A stretch of 64,000 nucleotides of DNA. Origin: Lineus longissimus (Eukaryota; Nemertea; Pilidiophora; Heteronemertea; Lineidae). The notes under the pieces are model-generated. The model ran no database searches and was not told where the DNA came from. It worked only from the letters and a program-made list of their open reading frames with translations. A program made the translations under genes and the position numbers. The stretch covers positions 10,991,001-11,055,000 of the forward strand of contig NC_088308.1 in assembly GCF_910592395.1 (NCBI RefSeq), in the 5' to 3' direction. This document shows positions 31,680-43,862 of this stretch, piece after piece (the stretch's first letter is position 1; each line of letters opens with the position of its first letter).

Positions 31680-34307
31680 TACTGTAGTTTCATGAAAATA
31701 ACACCACTTCGGGATATTCAAGGCCCGGCCTCTTCTCTCGAGTCTATTCACCAGAGGTAACCAATGAGTGACTTCGCTGGCCCTTGTGATGGCTCAGCCG
31801 AGCTGTCACGGTTACGCTAAACCACTTATTACCGCAGCCCTATTGATTCGAAGTGTTGTGGGCCTACTGATCGATGAGTGCGCATGTGGAATGACGTAAA
31901 TGGTAAGGCCACTCGCCGACCGTTTATACAGGTTGTCTCATAAAACTGAAGCACCTTTTAGATTGACCTAAACCCCCCCCAAAACAAAAAAAGTCCTTAT
32001 TGAAACTCTGAAGAAAAATCTACAAATGCTTTATTAGTAAAGCAAAGTGATATTCAGGCAATGATAGTAGTCACGAAATTCCGAAGAAAAACGAGGAGCT
32101 CATCCTCTGTTCTTCTCCAACCCTCTTTTTTTATTTAGACTCCCTAGGCCTACGTGGGAGAAAACAGAATCGAAGTTTCTAGGATTTGTGGTTTTCTTGA
32201 GGAATTCTAGGGCCTCTTAGGCCTATAAATGAAGCCCCACTGAGGGTACCCACATTGCAGACAACCTGTGCGACAATGGATGCTGTAGAGCTGCTGAGAA
32301 AACGACGCCGGCGCTACACCGTGACAGAAAAACTTGCCTACCTGAGAGACCAGAAGGAGGCACTGGTGAACGGTACGGTGCGCAGTATGAGAGAGTTCGC
32401 CGCCCACTATAACATCCCCTGGGAGACGTTTAGAAGGTGGAATCTCGAGGACCTCGAGCAGAAGCAAGAAGAAGGGCATGGCCGGAAGAAGACGGTGATG
32501 GAGCCCCGTGATCCGTTATGGCCACAGGTTGAGGACCAGCTTTACCAATGGCTGCAGCAGATGAGAGAGCATCGCCTCGCAGTCTCCGTTCTCGACATTC
32601 AAGATAAGGCGTTGGTAGTGTGGCAAAGCTAGTGGAATGAGTTAGCCCAAGATGTCAGAGAAGGGATTCAGCATTGTCGCCCTCAGCTATGGGATTTCAA
32701 CGCATCCATAGGCTGGGTGGAGTGCTTGATGAAGAGACGCCACGTGTCCCTACGGAAGGTGACCAAGAATACAACGACCGTCCCCGCTGATGCTGCTGCA
32801 AGGATCCAGACCTTCCGAGATGCGGTTACTGGGAGCATCGATCGTCTTGATAATACAGATGCGGTTCTTCTTTAACATGGACCAAACCTTTGTCCTGTTT
32901 GATATGAGAACCATGTACACGGCCAACACCACGGGGGAGAAGGCCATAGACGTCTGATCATCCAGGTCCAATACTAAGTTGGGATGCACCGTCACCCTCT
33001 GCATCGCAGCCTCTGGAGCAAAGTTGCCGGCGCACATCACCTTCCCCAGAAGAGGTTTCGTCCGGGTGTTTGCAGCCCTCCAAGACAACCCACCAGCAGA
33101 TGTAAAGAGTACCCTATCGGAAACTGGTTGGATGAGGGAGGAAACAGCGCACAAGTGGTTAGATGAAGTCCTATCACCCTACATCACCGACAACGAGACC
33201 GACCAGTTCCTGTTAATCGTCGATCATTATCAGGTCCACCGGACAGAGAACTTCCGGACGAGAGTCCGCGACATGAGAGGCAGCCTGGATTACGTACCTG
33301 CTGGTTGCACATCCCTCGTACAACCGTTAGACGTTGCAGTCATGAAGTCCTTCAAATGTCACGTACGGCGACAATGGAAATCGAGGAAGAAGGACCACAC
33401 GGACGAAAGAGGAGACTGCCCTCACACCGGCCTGAGAGAGACGTGACCAACATCATCAGAGATGCCTGGGATGGTGTTGATGAGGACGTTATCGTCAACT
33501 GATTTGAAGCATCGTTTCAACCAAGGCCAATCGAAGCTGGACCACATGCTATCTTGGAGGAAGAAGAGGAGACTGCCGTGGATGGACCAGAGTTCGTGAA
33601 TGTAGTCGAGGAGGACATTGTGATGGACTTGAATTGACTGTGGGTGTTGTGAATGATTGTGGGTATGATTCTGAAAGCTGGACAATCTAATAATGTGTAT
33701 CTTTAGCTTCGAAAAAAAATTGAATCGGGATTTGCATCGTTCTTTTTTATTCCTTCACTGATCACTTCGGACAAGACTGTACATTTAGAGGGATGTTCGG
33801 TTTTGTCTCAAGATATGTGACGGACAACTTATCATTCTTACCAATTTCGCACTGCAAAGTATCTTTGAAAGCCCGAAGCTGGTAAGGGATGATAAGACCC
33901 GAAGACATGCTCCATTACCTCCCTGAGCAGTGCCTCACTTTGAAAGGGCAGGTCAGTCCCTAAAACCAGCAGAAGCCAATATGTCAGTTGGACTTTTTTC
34001 ATGGACACCCTGTACACTATCAGCCATTAGCACTGGGACACCCTTTACACTACCAATGACGATTAGTTGAAAATGAAGACCCGATCCCATTATCCCATTC
34101 ATAGGAGACCTACGAATCGGTTTCAACAACCCAAACAATAAGGATTGGACTCAAAACTGAAGCATATTGGATATGAGGCCTGGACAACCCTCTCTGGAAT
34201 CCCAGCCAATGATCGGCCTTCTCTACAGCTCTGTTCGCCACCCTATGAGTTAGGGGCGGCGACACCATCTGTTAATGAAGTGGTGTTATTTTCATGAAAC
34301 TACAGTA
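31680..34307 (+). mobile_element. pogo/Tigger-like DNA transposon with 29-bp TIRs
   Basis: CTGTAGTTTCATGAAAATAA and nine further bases at 31682-31710 are perfectly reverse-complemented at 34277-34305, flanked by TA on both sides (31680-31681 and 34306-34307). The TA duplication and the internal DDE_1-type transposase match the pogo/Tigger branch of Tc1/mariner. The transposase is broken, so the copy is not autonomous. Confidence 0.9.
32279..33637 (+). pseudogene. pogo/Tigger-like (DDE_1, jerky-type) transposase, decayed
   Basis: A DNA-cutting and joining enzyme in life; here a broken frame. The N-terminus (MDAVELLRKRRRRYTVTEKL, then MREFAAHYNIPWETFRRW) is a psq/HTH DNA-binding domain. A CENP-B-like second helix region follows (VEDQLYQWLQQMREHRLAVS). 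The catalytic core shows FFNMDQTFVLF near 32870-32900 (first Asp), LIVDHYQVH near 33212 (second Asp) and PAGCTSLVQPLDVAVMKSFK near 33300-33350, the classic DDE_1 signature with the third Asp. The frame is broken by a TAG at 32630-32632, a shift near 32860-32880, a TGA near 32956, a shift near 33430 and a TGA near 33501. Terminal acidic codons end at 33637. Confidence 0.85.
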
Positions 34308-35324
34308 ATTTAGAAAAATACAACCTATAAACTTTAGAAAGTACAACACTGGGTTAAACAGGGACTGCTTCCCTGACCTTATTTGCCGGAGCAATATATT
34401 TTTCTAAGTTGCGTATGTTCTTCCTATCAGTTGACCTTAGCAGCAAAACGATTTTTTCCCTGGTCGGCCTTACTCTGTAATATCTGTTAATACATTTATT
34501 CCTGAGGTCAGTTTACTCCTCTACCCCTGTATGACATACTTTACAGATACAGATAAATGACACTATCAATGGAATATGATATGAACAGCTAAAAACAAAA
34601 TGGGGGGGGGGACTTTGGAAAAAAATAGGAATTAAAAACAAAAGGTGAATCGCTCAGCCTATTTTGAAAAATCTCTGTTTTGTATTATATTGTATTTAAA
34701 TTATCTTTTCAGGTATATTTCGTCCATTGTCCAATTAAAAAAAGGAATAAAATAAATTTTAATCTATTCGCCAATATCTATTAAAATAGAAATTGGCGAA
34801 GTTTCAACTGGTTTTAACGTCCCTAAAATGGCAAAAAAAACAAAATATCCGTATGGGCACCATTAGAGAGTTTCTGTCTTTATTGGCACTTATCCGGATG
34901 GGCGCGCATGGGAAATATCGTATAAATCGTCACGATTGTATGATACATTCATGCACATCGTGGAACTTGAAGATGGCCATTTGTTTGCAAATTCCCGATC
35001 AACTGCAGGGAGGCGAGGTAAGGTCGACGCAGCAACATGTAAAGACAATCCGATGATACAAGCTAACAAAAATAGCGCGGGCGCGAAATCCTATTCGCGC
35101 CAAATATCATTCATTGACCGCTTCTGGCCAGGACTTTGAGAAATATCTCTATCTTTTGTTCAGCTATTTAGTCAGGAAATGAAAGCATAATTCCGAAAGC
35201 TACAAGCAGTTTAGAAAAGTTTATACGCCACCCGATAAAACAATTGATAAGTAGCACTACAATAACAAGAAGACATTGTGAATGTCATATGGTTTCCACG
35301 TAGTTATATTCAGTAACAAAAATT
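34308..35324. other. No gene seen
   Basis: AT-rich flank with a poly-G run near 34602-34610. ACAAAATATCCGTATGGGCAC near 34841 loosely matches CGAAATATCTGTATGGGCAC near 2419, suggesting an unresolved dispersed repeat. Confidence 0.35.
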
Positions 35325-36012
35325 TTGAGTTTGACCTTGACCTTGACCTTTAACCTTCAAGGTCATTGCATAATTGAAATGAGCAACCTTAATAACATAT
35401 GTAGGTGAAGTTTCCGTGACTCTCACTATACCATGGACCAAGATATTTCAAAATATCAAAGTTCATATATCAAAATCTCATGATATCTCGACAACCTGAC
35501 ACCTGTAATTGAACATTTTGACTTCATTGAAACCCTACAATGAACACAGATGACCTAGGTTTTGTTGCATGTTGCCAAACTATCCTAGCATCAAAATATT
35601 GCAAAATATCAAATTTGAGATATCAATATCACCATGACCCCACCATCCTATATCAAATGTGAGTTGCCCATTCGATTCCCAAGGTTGGAAAACCTAGGGG
35701 TAGAACTCATTTCCATTGCTGTACACCTCAAAATGGCCGAGTTATGCCATCTGGAAAAAAGCGTGACGGACAAAATATCAAGTCTGATATGTCAATTACA
35801 TCATGATCCAGGCATCCCAGGATGAAAATGATTAGCTCATTGGATTGGCAGGGTTGACAAACCTGGGGGTACGACATGTTTCCAGAGCTGTAGCTGTTGA
35901 GGGAGATAAGATATGAAGGTGTGACGGACGGACACACACACACACACACACGCAGACACCATGACCAGAAACAATATGGTTCCCGATCTTACTGGATCGG
36001 GAACCATAATGA
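35325..36012. repeat. Dispersed repeat rich in GACCTTGACC, with CA microsatellite and terminal hairpin
   Basis: Begins TTTGACCTTGACCTTGACC and CTTCAAGGTCATT, runs through repeated 'ATATCAAAATATC' phrases, an (AC)n tract at about 35934-35951, and ends in a hairpin GGTTCCCGATCTTACTGGATCGGGAACC. The general layout parallels the AGCTCACC repeats (several homologous modules ending in a microsatellite and hairpin), but the sequence is different. Confidence 0.55.
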
Positions 36013-36264
36013 TCAAAGTGTCATTTCTGTTATGTGATATATAAAAAATTGAGTTGGCAGGGTTTTTTTTCGTCAGATAGAATATTTAGAAGTTATCAGT
36101 TTATTACGCGAGGCGACAGAATCCTGTCGCAGATTTAAATAAATAATCGTCTAGAATTAACCACCGGGACTAGTGGTAAATCATCGGGTGCCGCCCGTGG
36201 GCCCTACCCAAAAAAGTAATGGTACCGTGGGCGACATAACATACATGTAATACGGGTTTTCGAT

Positions 36265-36345
36265 TTGACCTACTTTTCAAGGTCGAAGAGGTCAAGGTTT
36301 GTTTTCGTCGTCCAAACATACATACATACATACATACATACATAC
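36265..36345. repeat. Repeat remnant ending in a CATA microsatellite
   Basis: TTGACCTACTTTTCAAGGTC and GAGGTCAAGG precede a (CATA)n run at about 36317-36344. It looks like a short remnant of the same class of AGGTCA-rich repeats. Confidence 0.5.
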
Positions 36346-36514
36346 CGAATTTCTGTTCATAGTAAATTAGCAGAGCGCATTTTGTACCTGCTGGAGTTGA
36401 CAATAGGTAGGCCCTACCACCACGTTGGCCTACTAATCTTCTTTCAGAGCAAATTCTTCAGTCCGATATGATTCTTGGTTTTAGGAATTGATGGCCTCAC
36501 TGTCAGTATTGGTT

Positions 36515-36810
36515 GTCTTACCAAAACCGCGGGGGTGGAGCTAAAATGTAGACCAAAACCGAGGCAGAGCCGAGGTTTTTACCAACATTTCAGCTCCACC
36601 TGAGATTTTAATTTCTATATATTCTAAAATACCTCAAATTAAACAACGAAAAATGTGGTTTTAAATGCTTTTTGACAGCTTCTACATTTTGCACCAACTC
36701 AAACGGTTCCATAACCGCTGAATTCAAAACGAGGCTTCGTTTGCGCATAATGCATTTACATTGTAAAGTGCGGTTCGTTCTAAATCCTGGTATTTTAGGA
36801 TTGGCCACCA
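36515..36810. repeat. Dispersed repeat with GGTGGAGCT hairpin, copy 1
   Basis: GGTGGAGCTAAAATGTAGACC pairs with GCTCCACC about 50 bp later (36532-36602), followed by about 200 bp (CAAATTAA, AAAAATGTGGTTT, TTTGACAGCTTCTA, ATAACCGCTGAATT, GCATTTACA.TGTAAAGTGC) that closely match 55745-56080. Both copies are in the same orientation. Confidence 0.8.
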
Positions 36811-37226
36811 GGAGGCAACCTGTGGAAACTCAAAAAATGCTCATGCTCCTGAAACGAATGGCAAGAATCTCACTAAAACTTTATGATATTTTATCTCGTA
36901 GGGCACATGCATGTACATGCACATGCAATGTAGGCGTATATATGTATTACACGTTTTTAAGATCGCAGAGGTTAAATGTCAAAATGTCAGTAGGTGGCGT
37001 TTTACACAGACCAAGACATGAACTTTTCAATGGCAAACCGGTAAACATGCGGTCCATGGACCATTTCATTTTTCGTAACGGCCTTCGCGTGGAGAAATAT
37101 GATTGGCATGATTGGGACAGGATCTACCTGATTGAGGCTAATCGCGGAAGACAAAAACAGCGTCCATTTATAATCTTCTGTGACATTAACTTGACTAATC
37201 CTCTTGTGGACAAGGCACCTCTTTAG
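36811..37226 (+). other. Open frame of unknown nature
   Basis: The frame entering from the repeat at 36672 continues to 37226; an internal ATG at 36984 would give about 80 residues (MSVGGVLHRPRHELF, then MDHFIFRNGLRVEKYDWHDW, IIFCDINLTNPLVD). The composition is protein-like, but I do not recognise a family and see no splice-site or promoter support. It may be an exon or chance. Confidence 0.2.
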
Positions 37227-38415
37227 GTGCCTTTACATGACATTATAAACCTCTTTACATTTTGGTTGTTCACAAAAATACATATGCCCCACAATAGCCT
37301 GGCATGTACAATACTGTGACTTGGCCAAACAAAATGCATAATTTCTTGGTTCGGTTACCTCCAATATCGACTTAAGCCTATAGTAGGCGTATGCTTACAC
37401 GAAAACCAAAGGCATGTTAAGTATACGCTGACATTTTCTAGGTTAGCTTCATTTGAAAGGCTAGTGTATAGGCCCTGTGGATTTTAAGACTAACATTTTG
37501 GACTATCTGTTGTGGGTATGTATAATCTAACTATCCCTATTTTCCAGTTATATACATCTTCTCCAAACCCCTTATATTTACAGCAATACTGATAGAAAGT
37601 AAAATTATCTGGGGAGCTTAAATTATCTGGTCGCCAGGCCGTAGAAAAATTAAATGGTTGAATTTACTGAGTCTGGGGCCAAAATCAGCGTTGAATGGGC
37701 GTGGTGTCTCAGTGCCATTCTTTCTATAGTTGGTAAACACCATTTGTGCAAATCCAAATCGCGCACACCTTGAGTGGACAAACTATTTTGAAATGCTGGA
37801 TATGCTACATGTTGGCCTTTCTTTAGCCGATTTCTAAAAAAACACAGAACTATGCCTCTAACAAGTCCGAGTAATTTTTATTGTTTTTGAATGTGAGACA
37901 GCGTATAACGGAACAGTTGTGGTTAAGATGGCATTTTTTTAAGGAATGACACACCCTGTTGATTACATGTATATATTGCGTACGTAAGCAGGAAAGAGTT
38001 TTTACGATTTTAATTTTGAAATTAGACTTAGGCCAACACATTTGGCACGAACGACCGAACGTGTGCGAGGGGAGGAGGATACGACTGACTATATTTTTCG
38101 AGGAGATGCTCATTGAAAGACAGTTTGGTTGACCCTAACAGTGAAAGTTGATACTTACAATAGCACTAAGACTGGTGGGTCAGTTTTTAAACTATCCATC
38201 AGTCTTAGTATATACTAATGTACGAACTTATACTTGATACGAATATGTATCAAAATACATGTTCGGCAAGTAAGCATCACTGCAAACTGATTTGCTGCGA
38301 CGACGGAAAATTCTTATCGACCATGCAGACTGAGTTCTGTTTGATCAAAACATTCATCAGCTTGGTCGTTAGGTCTATGATATCTGTGTAAAATGACAAG
38401 GTCATTATTTATTGA
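37227..38415. other. No gene seen
   Basis: Unassigned AT-rich sequence; no repeats or domains recognised. Confidence 0.35.
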
Positions 38416-38640
38416 ATGAATGAAATTATCTTTTATATAGCGCCTTTCCCACTGAATACAGTGTTCAAAAGCGCTCACACTCCAAATTGCTCCCGGAAGA
38501 GAAGAGTTTTCAAGTTTTTTCGGAAATTGTTGATAGAGTCAATTTCTCTTCTAAGGTCGTGACTCAGTGACTGAGTTCCACATTCGAGGGGCATGCACTG
38601 AGAATGCCCTTGACCCAAATGTTACCAGCCTGGAGGGATG
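38416..38640 (+). repeat. Dispersed 'TATAGCGCC' repeat, copy 1
   Basis: TGAATGAATGAAATTATC, TTTTATATAGCGCCTTTCCC, GTGTTCAAAAGCGCTCACAC, then GAGTTCCACATTCGAGG. The same order of phrases occurs at 63788-64000. The class (a GCGCC...GGCGC pair near a short TGAA repeat) is common in marine invertebrate genomes. Confidence 0.75.
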
Positions 38641-39589
38641 CTCAATGAGAAGATTTTATCCGTTATTGGTTCTATGATTTTATGATTTTGGGGTTACATG
38701 TATGTGATTAGGTCATACTTTATGAAATGTACATGTACATGTATATATTTATATCATGAGCCTGGCCAAATACCATACCAGTCTCTGCTCATGGGCTGTC
38801 AAAACATGGTCAAGGCCATTTTTATCAACAGGGCCGTTTTGTCCCAGACTCCAAACACCTGAAGAATATCTTATAAAGAAAAGGAAGTGTGCGATACGAT
38901 GTAATAGAGAACCCACGAGCAACAGAAAAGATAATGACCGGGGATAATGAGTACAAGTGGATTTTTAATTTGAATAACAACAAGTACAATGTATGTTTAC
39001 ATTTTAATCCCACGTGTACCTTTGCCTTTGGTTTCAAAAAGTGACATCGTCCGACTCTTTTGCATTACACGTCAGTGATACATGTAACTGTTGAATGTCT
39101 GTTCCACGAATATCTTTGGAAATTGTTCATAAGTCCGATAGCTACTGATGGCTTGGGCATTCTATTTTTGCTGATAAAAATCGCGAAAATGTTTTTGTTT
39201 GTTTTTATTGGCAAACTGTAGAAAAAAGAATCCATAGTAAACACACAAAATGATAAGGTGCGAACATCTTGGGGTTTCCAGTAACTCAATATTAAGCATG
39301 CATACCATCTGACAGGAATTTCTTTTTCATATATCTTTTCCCCTTTTTTTCCTTCTCAGTGGATTTCACGCTGGTGGGATTGTTTAAATAGGTCAATAAA
39401 CTTATGTGAAAAAACGTCAAAGAGGAAAGAATGCGGCTATTTCAAATGGATTAAGTTTAAATATAAAATCAAAAGTACGCCTTATACGTATACCGTTTCT
39501 GTGCGATGTAAAAATGTACTCAAATCATTGTATAAATGAATGTACATGTACATGTATCTGTGTCCCATTGCCTTTTGGGCAGTGTCTAA
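38641..39589. other. No gene seen
   Basis: AT-rich; small frames on the minus strand (38825-39037, 39065-39289) have no domain. Short GTACATGTACATGTA palindromic repeats occur near 38730-38745 and 39541-39556. Confidence 0.35.
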
Positions 39590-40051
39590 AACCACATACC
39601 ACATACCACATACCCACATACCCACATGACATTTTTTTTCCAGGTGGGGCAATAACGACACTCTCAGCCAAGAATAATAATTCCGCTGGATGATGTGTCA
39701 CCAATAGAAACTTCAATGGCATGATTTAAGATTTAAATATCGACAGATTTCCCTTTAACGCTAGAAAGTGACGGTGGCGCCCTCTAGGATTCAAATATCA
39801 CCATATCCCCCTTTATATCGACAGATATTCCCATTTGGCAGAGTACCACATCCGGTGGAAATATCGACAAATTTCCCCTTTAACAACTGACTTCCCCTTT
39901 ATCATAAGTTACTGGCGGTGGTGCCCTCTAAGGTCGAAAGATCGACAGATTTTCCTTTAACAATAGTTGTGAAGAAAAAGCTTCAACCGTCATTGGATTG
40001 CCCCACCTGGAAAATATTGACATGTGGGTGTGTGGGTATGTGGTATGTGGT
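39590..40051. mobile_element. Inverted-repeat element with ACCACATACC termini
   Basis: Left arm 39590-39652 (ACCACATACCACATACC..., ending CCAGGTGGGGCAAT) is reverse-complemented at 39996-40050. The arms contain tandem CCACATA units. The interior has two diverged copies of a module reading ATATCGACAGATTTCCCTTT and GGTGGCGCCCTCTA. No transposase; MITE-like. It sits immediately before a LINE 3' tail. Confidence 0.75.
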
Positions 40052-40059
40052 ATCTTTCT

Positions 40060-40217
40060 GTATTATTTGATTACTTTTATTACTTATTGCTCTCTTTTCT
40101 TCTGACTCTCTATCTACACTGCACTGTTTATTGTATTTTCGTCCCATGTAAAATGTAAATTTTATACGGATTCAATAAACTTTTGTAATTTGTAATTTGT
40201 AATTTGTAATTTGTGAT
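40060..40217 (+). repeat. LINE 3' tail with TTTGTAA microsatellite
   Basis: C/T-rich sequence, TTCAATAAACTTTTG, then about five TTTGTAA-type units at 40182-40217. Typical of a truncated LINE 3' end; no coding part was seen. Confidence 0.45.
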
Positions 40218-40709
40218 TTTAGATACTGCCTGCCTTTTTGGCCTTTCAGTATATATAAATTATACTCCCCGCAGTTTCTCGCGTTGGATACCCGGGTGGG
40301 TACAATGTACCTGGTATAGTCTACAACAATTGTTTTATAATTGATTGCTAATTGGGTCGCCAATGTGAATGACTCCGTAAAGACGGAAGTCCACACTTAG
40401 TGGTTCCTTTGACAACGCCAGAGGTCAGCGCAGTTTAACTGTTGACTTTAGGTATTCAACCCATGTAATGTAAATCCTTTTTCAACGAGTCCAATACATT
40501 GTGGTAGCATTGTGGGAGTCCCATTGCCGGTTTTGAACTCGTTATACACTCGGATGTGTGTAAAGGACGGAGTACGGCAGTTAATTCAGGAGGGTGGGAC
40601 ACACATTCCCACATATACAAGATCTTTCCCGGATATTTTGGTTTCTGTCAAGCTCACTGTATGAGTCACTTTTCGTATTGATTCGGATGAAATGGGACTA
40701 TCTTTTTAT
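40218..40709. other. No feature seen
   Basis: No recognised frame or repeat structure. Confidence 0.3.
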
Positions 40710-40995
40710 TGATCGCTTATCAAGATCTTTGACAGTGACAGCTCCATGCATGTAGCTCATGAGCTTTTTGTACTGCTCACTCTGTGGTATAGACATGGAG
40801 TCAGGAGGTAAGCCAACACTTTCCAAGTTCTTTTAATTTTTATCATTCGATACTTGATCGCTTATCAAGATCTTTGACAGTGACAGCTCCATGTAGCTCA
40901 TGAGCTTTTTGTACTGCTCACTGTGGTATAGACATGGAGTCAGGAGGTAAGCCCACACTTTCCAAGTTCTTTTAATTTTTATCATTCGATACTTG
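40710..40995. repeat. Tandem duplication, 145-bp unit
   Basis: Two adjacent copies (40710-40854 and about 40855-40995) starting TGATCGCTTATCAAGATCTT. The second lacks CATG after CTCCATG and CT within CTCACTCTG. Each contains GACATGGAGTCAGGAGGTAAGCC, that is, an ATG followed by a donor-like GAG|GTAAGC. Confidence 0.9.
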
Positions 40996-41189
40996 CAAAT
41001 TGCCTGTTATGTGGGTAGGTTGAAGTGGGATGTGCAGGCAGGTTGAGGTTGGCTAGGGTACTGTGTAGGCCCATAAAGGGGGCCATATCTTGAATTGCTC
41101 AGAGGGGAAGGTCCAGGAATTTGTTCAGGGCTCCATGGGTGCTATTTTATATGGTGGTTTGGGGCCCTCCCTAGGATTTTGTTAATCTA

Positions 41190-42379
41190 CAGTCCAAATC
41201 ATAATTGACATCCCATCCGCATCGCGTCAGTTGCACGCAAGTGTCACGTCAGTGGCGCGCAGGTGTCTTGCAAGTTACGCGCTGGATGCACAAAACAGGT
41301 CAATCGAGATTATTTAACAGACCATTATACAGTTCAGTGAAAGCAATGACTATAGTGTGTTTTCACGGTCAGCCATGTGAGCCTGGCGAGCAAAACAATG
41401 ATTTGCTTTTCTTTTGTCTTTCCCTCCAACATGGCAGGTTTCGACGTCATGTGAAACCACTATATTTTAATCTCCTCAGCTAGGTTATTTGTTGTAATCA
41501 GAGTCATTTGAATAAAGATTCAGATCACAGCAAGTTTCCTTTGATCTCACAGCTCTCTCGGGCAGTTAACTAGAAGCCATGATGAAGCCCATTTTGATTC
41601 AGCTACTGAGATGAGATGCAAAACAAAAATAGAACGACCAATAATTCCTCCAAAAATATACTCTGCACATGTGGTATTCCTAAAATTTATCGGGTAACAA
41701 ATACAAACAAACGATCTAGCAATTTAGGCAGATGTGGTAGTAAATTTTTGATTGGATGCTAATTGCCAAACAAAACAACAATCAAACCGCAATTATCGGT
41801 TTGCAATCCATAATCAGGTTGTATAATCAATGGCAAAGTTGTGACAGGCTCATATTCTGAAATTGTATCTAATGAGATGACTCAGTGAATTTGAAGCAGG
41901 CGTTTGCTTTAAAACGGATCCATTTGTAATGGCCATGTTCAGCTGATCGAGAATTGTTCAAGTTCCAGTTGTGCAGGATTGGCTTGGGTCAATGTGTGAC
42001 CCGAGAGAGCTCTGTCCCACCGGACGTCTTACGGAACGGACCGTGGCTTTGATGTTGAAACCATATGTTCCCTAGTTGCCTGACTCTTCATTTGAAAGAC
42101 TCTGTTGTAATAGAACTTAAAAACCTTTCTCTCCTGGAATTTTGATAAAATATGAGCCCTCTATTATGATCTATTCTCAAGATTCATGTTTGAGAATATG
42201 CCAAATGAGTGAAAATTCACAAAAGTCAGGTGCAATACTGGGCGCTAATGCGGTGACGTCAAAGCACTGCACATGAAGTGGAGTGTCCCTCACGTGACGT
42301 GTCACTTACGCAATGAGTGGTGCATCAATTGCACTCAACTGACGCATTAGTTTAGGGATGTCAATTGTGATTTGGACTG
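41190..42379. mobile_element. TA-flanked inverted-repeat element (CAGTCCAAATC termini)
   Basis: CAGTCCAAATCATAATTGAC at the left is reverse-complemented at the right end (GTCAATTGTGATTTGGACTG), with TA on both outer sides (41188-41189 and 42380-42381). A subterminal GACGCATTAG/CGCGTCAGTTGCAC region is also inverted. 1190 bp, no transposase recognised. TIRs starting CAGT with TA duplication fit a Tc1/mariner-pogo MITE. Confidence 0.8.
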
Positions 42380-42382
42380 TAG

Positions 42383-43724
42383 GTGGTCTGAGATGCGATT
42401 TTAGCCAATCCCTGGTTTGCCAAAATACACACAGCCTAATTTTGAAATCTAATATATACCAATTCCACCGGCAACTGAAGTTTACTATGACATAAAACTA
42501 TTATGAAATGATCAATATATTGTATTCCAACAAAATCATTCAATTTGTCACTTTGGAATTTCAGTCCCGGATATGACGATGGTACGGTTTGAAAAGTCTT
42601 AGGCGTAATGGATATATGACCTATAACGCATCTCCCTCAAAGAAATACTGCTTAACACTCAACTGCCTTCCTCGTGTCCACCTGATTATGTATGATTTGC
42701 AGTTGAGCGCAACACAGTGATTTCTTTGATGGATATTGGCTTTTATGGTCACATCCAGTACGCGCGAGTCTTCTCAAACCGTACCATCCTCATATCCGCG
42801 ACAGAACTTCCGAAGTGTCGTACATATCATGGACATAGGCCATATTTGAAAGTCAAGAAACATTTTGATCTTGACATTGAATCATGGCGAGCATGCGTAT
42901 TGTATTGCGCATTTGTTTTTACCTACTGACCAACACTCATTTTGGAAGACATGAGCAACTACCAGTAGAACGTTTGAACAATTTTATTTCATGGTAAACT
43001 CAAGTTGCCTGTGAAAAGGATGGTAACGAAAATGGCATTTTCACATTCCATCTATTCTGTAGCCATTGACAAGCTATTTCAGTGACAAAAAATGATGCCC
43101 TTATGGATGGAAACCATGTTCTGATATATCACTGGCATTTTCCCTCAGGAGAATGAAATCACAGGTCATCGAATTCGAAAACTCGAAATTTGTTTGAAAA
43201 TTGCCATAAACGAATATCGATTAAACTGACCATGTTTGCCGTCTGTTATGTAATGCCTGTGTTACTAACAGGTGGAATTTTCATAACATATTCATATTAT
43301 TGATTAGTGCCATGACTGACTAGTGTCAGCTTGTGTGATCATTCTCTGCAATAATTACCCTAACTCGTACTAAATACAAGTCTTGCTTAGTGCCATTCAG
43401 CGACTGGCGTGGTTTGCATGTCTCCTTTTGCCATCTGGTATCCTCAATCACAAGGACTCCTCACATAATATTAACAATTTAAAAGTATTTCGGGTTTGGT
43501 TATTTTGTAGATTATGACAAAAATATTATTTGCTAGATGAACCCCTTTATACCTCTCTATATTTTGACTGTTATGTTCAGGAAAATATTATCTGAAATGA
43601 ATAGAAGCAACTTTTGTTTTAACACTGTAAAAGTTATTTCTGAAAAATGGTCAAAGGCCTTGATGTGCAGCTGAAACTTTTTCTCTTTTTATTTCTGGTT
43701 ATTACTTTTTTATTACAATATAAT
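42383..43724. other. No gene seen
   Basis: Non-coding in appearance. The 70-codon frame at 42717-42929 has no recognisable domain. Confidence 0.35.
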
Positions 43725-43862
43725 TTAAAGGGACAATATAGGCAGCAGCTAGACAGGCAAGATAAAGTTACACAAAGTCACCAATAGTGGTCTCTCACAT
43801 CTCACAGTATGTCGAAATGATTGACGCTTTTAGTTGATGCGATCTGCCATGACATGACAGCA
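43725..43862. repeat. TTAA-type MITE, left-end fragment
   Basis: TTAAAGGGACAATATAGGCA, GACAGGCAAGATAAAGTTAC and GGTCTCTCACATCTCACAGT match the left half of elements at 51066, 59767 and 61629; the right half is missing. Confidence 0.75.
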
